The notes under the pieces were generated by a model. The model was given only the letters and a program-made list of their open reading frames with translations, searched no databases and was not told the origin of the DNA. The translations under genes and the position numbers were made by a program. From the NCBI GenBank assembly GCA_017883125.1, contig JADGOD010000102.1, positions 1-18,642 on the forward strand: a stretch of DNA of 18,642 nt, in the 5' to 3' direction. Below, piece after piece: positions 1 to 5,013 of this stretch (positions are counted from its first letter, which is position 1; every line of letters begins with the position of its first letter). Source of the stretch: Acidimicrobiales bacterium. GTDB lineage: Bacteria; Actinomycetota; Acidimicrobiia; Acidimicrobiales; RAAP-2.

Positions 1-229
1 GGAGGCCGGCGATCTTGCGCCCGGTCGGGAATCCGCCGCCGCCCCGTCCGGTGAGGCCGGAGAGCGAGATCTGCTCGAGGAGCTTCGTCGCGAACGCGTG
101 TGACCCCTTGCGGCGGGGGAGCGCCAGAGGCCCGTGGGTGGCGAGGTGGCCCGCCAGGTCGAGGCGAGTGCCACCCCCGATCCCTGCGAGGAGCCGGAGG
201 CTCATCGCAGATGCCGTCAGTCCGGTCAC
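1..229 (-). CDS. NuoF/51-kDa-like NADH dehydrogenase flavoprotein, N-terminal fragment
   Basis: This is the first 76 codons of a gene that runs off the left edge. Reading leftward, the segment LTGRGGGGFPTGRKIAGL matches the glycine-rich FMN/NADH-binding entry of the complex I 51-kDa (NuoF) family, normally written RGGAGFPTG. By family knowledge these proteins take electrons from NAD(P)H through FMN to an iron-sulfur centre; the later NADH loop, SLBB and 4Fe-4S parts lie outside the window. I chose GTG at 229 because it overlaps the stop of the upstream cytochrome gene by four bases (GTGA), as at the other junctions of this cassette; ATG at 205 is the alternative. No strong Shine-Dalgarno is seen, so translational coupling is likely. 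The context suggests it passes electrons to or from the adjacent b-type cytochrome. The family call rests on one motif plus context. Confidence 0.72.
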   Translation of the reverse strand, partial: MTGLTASAMSLRLLAGIGGGTRLDLAGHLATHGPLALPRRKGSHAFATKLLEQISLSGLTGRGGGGFPTGRKIAGL

Positions 230-894
230 CGAACGCGTCGCTTGCTCGAGGAGGCCACCGGCCGACCTCTGCTCGGAGCAGACTGCCGGGCTGGGGGAGC
301 GGACGGCCTGCTCCTCTTCTGGGCGGTCCGGGACGGGACCGCGGTCAGGGCGCCGCCGGGGTGAGGGTTGGCCCAGATCCTCCAGATCGCCGCGCCAGCG
401 ACGACCGTGACGCAGCCGGCGACGACGAGATCCATCCATCCGAAGCGAACATCGGTTCCGATGAACACGGTGTGCACGAGGGCGATCGGCCACGCCAGGT
501 AGGAGAGCCAGTGCACGGCTCGCCAGGTGGCGTGGCTCAGCCGCTGGCGCAGGAGGCTGGTGATCACCACGGCGAGGACGAGGTCGAGTGCCACGGCCCC
601 GAGGCCCACCCACATGGTCTTGTACGGCGACGCACCGGGGATGAAGACGCCGAGGATGCCGACGTTCACGTAGGTGTCGATCACCGTCGTCCCGACGTGG
701 ATCCCGAGGAAGACGACGGCGAGCAGCGAGAGCCGGCGATGGAGCTCAGCGACGGCGAACCGGGGGAGCGGCCGTCCACCGACTCGGGTGGCCGTCATGA
801 TCCCGAAGGCCATCACGAGGGTGAACAGGAGGAGCGAGACGATGCCTGAGGCTCGTGAGGTGTACCAAAGAGCAGGGGTGGTGATGGCAATCAT
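226..894 (-). CDS. ferric-reductase-like transmembrane b-type cytochrome
   Basis: This is a 222-aa integral membrane protein with about five hydrophobic spans (roughly residues 8-33, 52-75, 93-115, 124-147, 152-174) and a basic Ser/Pro/Arg-rich cytoplasmic-type tail (185-222). Two helices carry histidine pairs 13-14 residues apart, H52/H66 and H128/H141. That is the bis-heme pattern of the ferric-reductase/NOX/YedZ-MsrQ transmembrane superfamily, which moves electrons across the membrane through two b hemes. There are no FAD or NAD domains on the same chain. The electron donor is therefore probably a separate protein, and the NuoF-like gene directly downstream is the obvious candidate. The ATG at 894 overlaps the apbE stop by four bases (ATGA) and the stop overlaps the next GTG by four (GTGA). 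The electron acceptor (iron, a flavinylated protein, a quinone) cannot be read from the sequence. Confidence 0.85.
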   Translation of the reverse strand: MIAITTPALWYTSRASGIVSLLLFTLVMAFGIMTATRVGGRPLPRFAVAELHRRLSLLAVVFLGIHVGTTVIDTYVNVGILGVFIPGASPYKTMWVGLGAVALDLVLAVVITSLLRQRLSHATWRAVHWLSYLAWPIALVHTVFIGTDVRFGWMDLVVAGCVTVVAGAAIWRIWANPHPGGALTAVPSRTAQKRSRPSAPPARQSAPSRGRPVASSSKRRVR

Positions 895-1871
895 GATGCA
901 GCGTTCTCCTTGATCGGCTCAGGCCATCCCCCGACTCGCTCGACGCTGCCGTCGACGCGCACGAGCCGAGCGGCCATAGAGCGCTGAGGGAGCTCGAAGA
1001 GCGCATCCTCGCCCCAGACCAAGGCGGCGGTCGAGAGGGCGTTGGCCTCCACGCAGGTCGGCGCGGCAACGGTGGCGAGGCGGAACACGGCCTCGGCGGG
1101 CCAGCCTGTCGCCGGGTCGATGACGTGGTGCAGCTCGGAGTCGCCTCGCCGCCAATGGCGAACGGCGTTTGACGAGCTCGCCACTGCTCCGCCGCTCATC
1201 ATGAAGACCTCGTGGACCTCGTCGATGTCCCCGGTGCGGGCCTCGTCGGCGATGCCGATGTGCCAACCGCCCTGCGGGGGCTCTCCGGCGATCCTCAAGT
1301 CACCGCCGAGGTCGACGAGCGCGCCGACCCCGAGTTGCTCGCTGATCGCAGTGGCCGCCAGGTCGGCGGTCCGGGCCTTGGCGGTGGCGCCGAGGTCGAG
1401 GTGCACGCCGAGGGGGAGATCGACCGTTGAGCTCAGCGGATCGACGACGATGCCGGCCACTCCGGGAGCGGGGGCGACGTGAGCGGTGTCGGACAGCGGA
1501 GCGGTCACCGAGTCGAGCTCGTCGAAGTCGCGGTCGTAGCCGAGGGCGAGCAGCGAGTCGGCGACGGTGGGGTCACAGGCGCCGTCGGTCATCTCGGCCG
1601 CAGCGATGGCGTGGATCACGAGATCGAACAGTGCGGCCGAGACGACGATGGGTCCTTCGCCAGAGCGCTCGTTCAGCGCCAGGATCTCAGTGCCGGGTCG
1701 GAAGCGGCTCGCCGCCTGCTCCGTGACGCTCAGGCGCTCATCGAGGATGGCACGAGCCGCATCGAGTGCGTCGGGATGCGTCACGCCGAGGACTGCCGAA
1801 GTTCCCCAGATCGCAAACCGATCGATCCCTGGCTCGGCGTGAGGAGCGGCCTCTGCCGAGTCGAGGCTCAT
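891..1871 (-). CDS. apbE: FAD:protein FMN transferase (ApbE family)
   Basis: This 326-aa protein belongs to the ApbE/flavin-transferase family, which uses FAD to attach FMN through a phosphoester bond to Thr/Ser of acceptor proteins. Visible family features are SRFRPGTEILALN (55-67), CDPTV (99-103), HLDLGATAKARTAD (157-170), LVDLGGDLR (185-193), MSGGAVASSS (225-234) and HHVIDPATG (248-256). The C-terminal metal/FAD segment, usually a variant of TADALATA, reads VEANALSTAA (274-283), so it is divergent. The start at 1871 is chosen because its ATG overlaps the upstream stop by four bases (ATGA) and the family homology begins shortly after. No signal peptide or lipobox is present, so the enzyme looks cytoplasmic, unlike the classical lipoprotein ApbE. 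No FMN_bind-domain acceptor is encoded nearby; see the findings. Confidence 0.9.
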   Translation of the reverse strand: MSLDSAEAAPHAEPGIDRFAIWGTSAVLGVTHPDALDAARAILDERLSVTEQAASRFRPGTEILALNERSGEGPIVVSAALFDLVIHAIAAAEMTDGACDPTVADSLLALGYDRDFDELDSVTAPLSDTAHVAPAPGVAGIVVDPLSSTVDLPLGVHLDLGATAKARTADLAATAISEQLGVGALVDLGGDLRIAGEPPQGGWHIGIADEARTGDIDEVHEVFMMSGGAVASSSNAVRHWRRGDSELHHVIDPATGWPAEAVFRLATVAAPTCVEANALSTAALVWGEDALFELPQRSMAARLVRVDGSVERVGGWPEPIKENAAS

Positions 1872-2233
1872 GATCCTCCGGTCACCGCGCGAGGGGGTTG
1901 CCACTGCTGGGTTGGCTGGGGGATCGTCCGCGGGGTTGTCGGGGCGGTCGTCGGGGGCGTTGTCTGGGGAGTCGTCGGTGCTCCGGTGGAGCCCGAGTCG
2001 CCGGTGCTGCCGGTCGAGCCTGGGTCTCCTGGCGCCCCGGAGGAGTTCGGGTCGATGTACGTGGATGAGACAGGGGCCGTGGCGCCGGCGGGCGCCGTCT
2101 TGCCCCCGTACTCGTGCGCCACCAGGCCGGCGAGCACCCCGGTGCCGAGCATGCAGCCACCGATGGCTAGGCGTGTGAGGGACTGGATCCGACGAGTGCC
2201 GATCTCTCTCGTCTCGGGGGTGTGGCGGGACAT
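1868..2233 (-). CDS. small single-span membrane protein with Gly/Ser/Thr/Pro tail ending TGGS
   Basis: This 121-aa protein belongs to no family I can name. It has a basic N-terminus (two Arg at 14-15, Arg21), one hydrophobic span (about 22-40, rich in Gly), then a low-complexity tail of Gly/Ser/Thr, later Thr/Pro, from about 45 to the end. The positive-inside rule predicts that the tail is outside the cell. The tail includes AGATAP (49-54) and ends RAVTGGS. ATG at 2233 is preceded by GAGGAG (2238-2243 on the complement) at 4 nt spacing, which is a good Shine-Dalgarno; an in-frame TTG at 2245 is rejected for that reason. The stop overlaps the apbE start by four bases, so it heads the redox cassette. 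It occupies the place where many actinobacterial cassettes carry an FMN-binding protein, but no FMN_bind domain is visible. It resembles the 4446-4748 product in layout and C-terminus. Confidence 0.8.
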   Translation of the reverse strand: MSRHTPETREIGTRRIQSLTRLAIGGCMLGTGVLAGLVAHEYGGKTAPAGATAPVSSTYIDPNSSGAPGDPGSTGSTGDSGSTGAPTTPQTTPPTTAPTTPRTIPQPTQQWQPPRAVTGGS

Positions 2234-2254
2234 TGCGCTCCTCAAAAGGGGGAA

Positions 2255-2279
2255 TCACTGACATGTCCATTGTCGGTGA
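2255..2279. promoter_or_regulatory. inverted repeat in the leader of the redox cassette
   Basis: TCACTGACA (2255-2263) and TGTCGGTGA (2271-2279) form an inverted repeat with 8 of 9 positions matching and a 7-nt spacer. It lies 22-46 nt upstream of the ATG at 2233 and just before the Shine-Dalgarno. It could be a dimeric operator or an RNA hairpin in the leader; in the minus-strand transcript it is followed by a pyrimidine-rich TTCCCCCTTTT stretch, which leaves weak attenuation open as well. The repeat is seen directly; its role is inference. Confidence 0.4.
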
Positions 2280-2284
2280 TGGAC

Positions 2285-2321
2285 CTAAGAGAAAGGCACG
2301 CGGATTCTAAGAATCCCTGAA
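2285..2321. promoter_or_regulatory. repeated CTAAG/CTGAA half-sites upstream of the redox cassette
   Basis: CTAAG occurs at 2285-2289 and 2307-2311 (22 bp apart) and CTGAA at 2317-2321 (10 bp further). The spacing is close to one and two DNA turns, and the half-sites resemble the CTGAG direct repeat at 4831-4849. They lie in the only gap between the histidine kinase gene and its downstream neighbours. I infer a possible binding region for the OmpR-type regulator encoded at 3694. Chance similarity of 5-mers cannot be excluded. Confidence 0.3.
2302..2316. repeat. perfect 15-bp palindrome GGATTC-TAA-GAATCC
   Basis: Six-base arms are separated by three bases, and the arms are identical on the two strands. 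On the minus strand the centre contains TAGAAT, a possible -10 element about 70 nt upstream of the ATG at 2233. A hairpin with a 3-nt loop and AT-rich arms would be a weak terminator, and there is no T-run immediately after it. A protein-binding palindrome overlapping a promoter is the better reading. Confidence 0.4.
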
Positions 2322-2344
2322 AGTTCGCCCTGGAGGACCGATTC

Positions 2345-3697
2345 CTACTGGACCGCTGGGATCTCGAAGCGCAGAAGCGCCCCGCCTCCGGGTGCCTGGC
2401 TGGCGCTCACCGTCCCGCCCTCTTCGGTGGCCACCTGGGCCACGATCGCCAAGCCGAGGCCGGAGCCGGGCATGGAACGGGCGGAGGGAGCCCGGTAGAA
2501 GCGGTTGAAGACCTTCGGGAGATCCTCAGGAGCGATGCCTGGTCCGTGGTCGCGCACGATGACAGCGCCGGCATCGACGGTCACCTCGATGGTCCCTTCC
2601 TCGGGGCTCCACTTGATGGCGTTGTTGAGGAGGTTGCCGATGGCTCGACTGACCCGCTCTCGATGCGCGATCACCCAGCACTCCTTGAGGTCGGCGTCGA
2701 TCTCGAGTCCCCGGGTCCTTCCGTGGGTCGAGGCGACGGCGACGAGGTCGTCGACGAGCTGATCGAGGCGGAAGCGTTGGGAGGGCTCGACGTGGCGCTC
2801 CCCGCGAGCGAGCTCGGTGAGGTCCCCCACGAGCGTCGTCAGCTCGGTCAGCTGCGAGAGGACGTCGTCGAGAAGCTGGGTCCGGGTCTCGGGATCGAGC
2901 TCGTCGACGCGGCGGAGGACCTCGGTGTTGGTCCGCAGGCTCGTCAGCGGGGTGCGCAGCTCATGGGAGGCGTCGAGCACCAGCTGGCGCTGCTGATCCT
3001 GGGAGTAGGAGAGCGCTCCGAGCATCCGGTTGAAGGTCCGCCGTAGGCGCCCGAGCTCATCGGGCCCCCCCTCGTCGAGGCGGCGCGACAGATCGGTCGT
3101 GTCGGCGATCTCCTCGATCTCCTCGGTGACCTGATCGAGGGGTCGGATGGCGGTCCGGGCCACCATGAACCCGAGGAGGACGGCGATGAGCACCCCCAGG
3201 GCGGCGATGAAGAGCAAGGCGACCTCGAGGTGGCGGAGCTGCCGGTTGACGCCGACCAGGGGGACGGCCAGCTGCAGGGCGGAGGAGGTCGGTATCTGTA
3301 TCTGCTCGCGCTGGACTTGGGAACCGAGGATCTGTCCAGCGGGGAGCGGGACGATCAGCTCTCGGAAGACCACGTGGTTGGCAGTCACGGTGACGTAGGT
3401 CGCACCTCGCTTGCCGGCGGAGACGGCACGGACGACCCCCTCGACCGGCAAGGTCACGTTCTGCGAGTTGGCCCAGATCCTCCCGTCTGCCGTCGAGACC
3501 TGGGTGACCGCGCCGTTGGCGTCGGCGCCCTCGATGGACCCTCGATTCAGCATGGAGCTCGCCGTCTGGATGAGGGTGTCGTCGACGGAGCTCACAAGAG
3601 AGTTCCGGGCCACCACCCAAGCGGTGGAGCACGCCAGGAGCACGGCGATGGCCACCGCGGCGGTCGACGCGATGACGAGACGGGCCCGGAACGTCAC
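2345..3697 (-). CDS. sensor histidine kinase (HAMP, HisKA, HATPase_c), MprB-like
   Basis: This is a 450-aa membrane sensor kinase. A first hydrophobic span (about 8-30), an extracytoplasmic sensor region of ~125 residues, a second span (157-180) and a HAMP linker (179-232) precede the catalytic core. The H-box DASHELRTPLTSL places the phospho-accepting histidine at 245. The N-box is GNLLNNAIKWS (354-364), the G1 box VRDHGPGIA (381-389) and the G2 region PGSGLGLAIV (410-419). It autophosphorylates on ATP and passes phosphate to the regulator encoded just upstream; the pair is most like the MprAB/BaeSR type. The GTG start overlaps the regulator stop by four bases (GTGA), so the two are translationally coupled. 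The stimulus is unknown. The position between two TGGS proteins and beside a redox cassette suggests a cell-envelope or redox signal, which is inference. Confidence 0.93.
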   Translation of the reverse strand: MTFRARLVIASTAAVAIAVLLACSTAWVVARNSLVSSVDDTLIQTASSMLNRGSIEGADANGAVTQVSTADGRIWANSQNVTLPVEGVVRAVSAGKRGATYVTVTANHVVFRELIVPLPAGQILGSQVQREQIQIPTSSALQLAVPLVGVNRQLRHLEVALLFIAALGVLIAVLLGFMVARTAIRPLDQVTEEIEEIADTTDLSRRLDEGGPDELGRLRRTFNRMLGALSYSQDQQRQLVLDASHELRTPLTSLRTNTEVLRRVDELDPETRTQLLDDVLSQLTELTTLVGDLTELARGERHVEPSQRFRLDQLVDDLVAVASTHGRTRGLEIDADLKECWVIAHRERVSRAIGNLLNNAIKWSPEEGTIEVTVDAGAVIVRDHGPGIAPEDLPKVFNRFYRAPSARSMPGSGLGLAIVAQVATEEGGTVSASQAPGGGALLRFEIPAVQ

Positions 3698-4368
3698 TGT
3701 TCCCTGAGCACGTAGCCCACGCTGCGAACGGTCTGGATCAGCCGTGTCTCCTCGCCTTCTTCGGTCTTCCGGCGGAGGTAGCCGACATAGACGGCCAGGG
3801 AGTTGGTCCCCGAGTCGAAGTCGTATCCCCAGACCTGATCGAGGATGATGTCGCGTGTCAGGACCTGGCGGGGGTGGCGCAGGAAGAGCTCGAGGAGGTC
3901 GAACTCGATCTTGGTCAGCGGGAACGATCGCTCGCCGCGGCTGGCGACGCGGCTCTGGAGATCGAGTGTCAGATCCTCGAACCGGAGGATCTCGGCGTCA
4001 TCGATGGGTGCCCGGCGGCGCAGGAGGGCCCGAAGGCGAGCGAAGAGCTCGGCCAGGTTGAACGGCTTCACCAGGTAGTCGTCGGCGCCCGCGTCGAGGC
4101 CCTCGACCCGGTCGCCGACGGCATCGCGGGCGGTGAGCATCAAGATGGGGGTTGGGTCGCCGGTGATTCGGAGTCGCCGACAGACCTCGAGGCCGTCGAT
4201 GTCGGGGAGCTGGAGATCGAGGATGACGGCGTCCGGAGCGGATTGGGCCAGCGAGCGCAACGCCGAGGTCCCGTCTTCTGCGATCTCGACGTCGTATCCC
4301 TCCAGGATCAGCGCGCGGCGAAGAGAGTCGCGCACCGCCTGATCGTCATCGACCACCAAGATCCGCAT
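3694..4368 (-). CDS. OmpR/PhoB-family response regulator, MprA-like
   Basis: This is a 224-aa two-domain regulator. The receiver has the acidic cluster DDD at 7-9, the phospho-acceptor D51 in VILDLQLP, the switch T79 in MLTAR and K101 in VKPF. A linker with Arg repeats leads to a winged-helix DNA-binding domain of the Trans_reg_C type (about 128-224), with the typical LTKIEFDLLELFLRHP and AVYVGYLRRK segments. ATG at 4368 is preceded by GGAGG at a 5-nt spacing; the two GTG codons further upstream lack this. The gene is followed with GTGA overlap by its kinase. OmpR-type regulators usually bind tandem half-sites about 11 bp apart, and such a repeat is present at 4831-4849 in front of the neighbouring gene. 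Autoregulation is likely but I see no clear site in the 77-bp gap upstream. Confidence 0.94.
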   Translation of the reverse strand: MRILVVDDDQAVRDSLRRALILEGYDVEIAEDGTSALRSLAQSAPDAVILDLQLPDIDGLEVCRRLRITGDPTPILMLTARDAVGDRVEGLDAGADDYLVKPFNLAELFARLRALLRRRAPIDDAEILRFEDLTLDLQSRVASRGERSFPLTKIEFDLLELFLRHPRQVLTRDIILDQVWGYDFDSGTNSLAVYVGYLRRKTEEGEETRLIQTVRSVGYVLREQ

Positions 4369-4412
4369 GAATCCCTCCACCACCTATTGGAACCTGACGG
4401 TGCCGAGACTAC

Positions 4413-4426
4413 CGACGCATTCGTCG
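4413..4426. repeat. short inverted repeat between the TGGS gene and the response regulator
   Basis: CGACG (4413-4417) and CGTCG (4422-4426) can pair around a CATT loop. It lies just after the stop of the 4446-4748 gene and 45-58 nt before the regulator start. With no T-run it would be at most a weak, GC-type terminator or processing hairpin. Five-base arms of this composition are common in GC-rich DNA. Confidence 0.2.
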
Positions 4427-4445
4427 ATGGGCCGGCGAGGGATGA

Positions 4446-4748
4446 TCAGGAACCGCCGGTCTTGACCTGGGCGGTCGCGGTCGAGGCGCTCACCGTCGAG
4501 GGGCTCGAGGCCGAGTTCACCGTCGAGGAGGCCGTCGGCGTCGCCGTCGCCGGTGCCGCCGACGATGCCTGGGAGGCGGTCTTCGCGGCGCTGATCACGG
4601 CCGCTTGCTGGGCCATGACGCCCACGAGTCCGCCGAGTCCGACGGTCGCCATGAGGCCAACGGCAACGGTTGAGGTGGAGACGCGGCGCCTAGCGCTGTC
4701 TCGGACGGCGGCGGGATCTGGGACTCGAGGGGGCGGGAGGTACGACAT
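4446..4748 (-). CDS. small single-span membrane protein with Ser/Thr/Ala tail ending TGGS
   Basis: This 100-aa protein belongs to no family I recognise. A Pro-rich, then Arg-rich N-terminus (RRR at 20-22) precedes one hydrophobic span (about 26-45). The rest is an Ala/Ser/Thr low-complexity tail, predicted outside the membrane, ending AQVKTGGS. Layout and last four residues match the 1868-2233 product. ATG at 4748 has AAGGAG six nt upstream; an in-frame ATG at 4778 lacks a comparable site. The coding sequence shows normal GC-rich codon use for this strand. It precedes the two-component genes in the same direction, with a 77-bp gap. A CTGAG direct repeat lies 83 nt upstream of its start. A role as a membrane-tethered partner of the redox cassette or a sensor accessory is only inference. 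Confidence 0.7.
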   Translation of the reverse strand: MSYLPPPRVPDPAAVRDSARRRVSTSTVAVGLMATVGLGGLVGVMAQQAAVISAAKTASQASSAAPATATPTASSTVNSASSPSTVSASTATAQVKTGGS

Positions 4749-4830
4749 GTGCTGCTCCTTGTTGGTGACGAACTTCATCGTGACCGACCCCCCTAAATTG
4801 GCGTCATGAGGTTCGTAAGGACCGCGAAAG

Positions 4831-4849
4831 AATCTGAGCGGCACCTGAG
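4831..4849. promoter_or_regulatory. 11-bp-period direct repeat, candidate OmpR-family operator
   Basis: AATCTGAG (4831-4838) and CACCTGAG (4842-4849) are two 8-bp direct repeats separated by CGG, sharing CTGAG exactly 11 bp apart. Tandem half-sites one helical turn apart are the binding pattern of OmpR/PhoB-family regulators, and two 8-bp repeats with a 3-bp spacer is the layout reported for the MprA box. The site lies 83 nt upstream of the 4748 start and 34 nt upstream of tRNA-Gln. A competing reading is the hairpin GCACC-TGAG-GGTGC at 4841-4854, which overlaps it. Confidence 0.45.
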
Positions 4850-4882
4850 GGTGCTCTGATCTGCTATCCAAGGACGACGCCG

Positions 4883-4955
4883 TGGCGGGTAGTTCAATCG
4901 GCAGAACGCCGGACTTTGAATCCGGAGGTTGGAGGTTCGAGCCCTCCCCCGCCAG
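4883..4955 (+). tRNA. tRNA-Gln (anticodon TTG)
   Basis: A complete 73-nt cloverleaf can be drawn. The acceptor stem is TGGCGGG (4883-4889) with CCCGCCA (4948-4954) and discriminator G4955. The anticodon stem is CCGGA (4909-4913) with TCCGG (4921-4925) around loop CTTTGAA, giving anticodon TTG at 4916-4918. The T stem is GGAGG (4931-4935) with CCTCC (4943-4947) around TTCGAGC. The U-A first pair and G73 are usual for tRNA-Gln. No CCA is encoded, so it must be added after transcription. It lies just upstream of glmU on the same strand. Confidence 0.96.
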
Positions 4956-4998
4956 CTCGAATTGTGGCTTTGAAGTCAAGCTCTCGAGGCGAGCGGGC

Positions 4999-5007
4999 TG
5001 CTAGAAA
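4999..5007 (+). promoter_or_regulatory. extended -10 element for a probably leaderless glmU transcript
   Basis: TGC-TAGAAA (4999-5007) resembles an extended -10 and lies six bases before the glmU ATG at 5014, so transcription would begin at or next to the A of the start codon. No convincing -35 is seen. The GGAG touching the ATG is too close to work as a Shine-Dalgarno, which supports a leaderless start. Confidence 0.4.
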
Positions 5008-5013
5008 ACGGAG

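Noticed and set aside
100..849. Plus-strand frame of 249 codons opposite the ferric-reductase-like gene
   Set aside because: Its composition (Asp/Glu/Gly/His/Arg repeats) is that of a mirror frame, while the opposite strand shows membrane helices and paired heme histidines.
1872..2270. Upstream extension of the apbE frame to 2270
   Set aside because: It overlaps the whole 1868-2233 gene in another frame and has Arg/Pro/Asp-rich nonsense composition; the ATG at 1871 with a 4-bp overlap is the better start.
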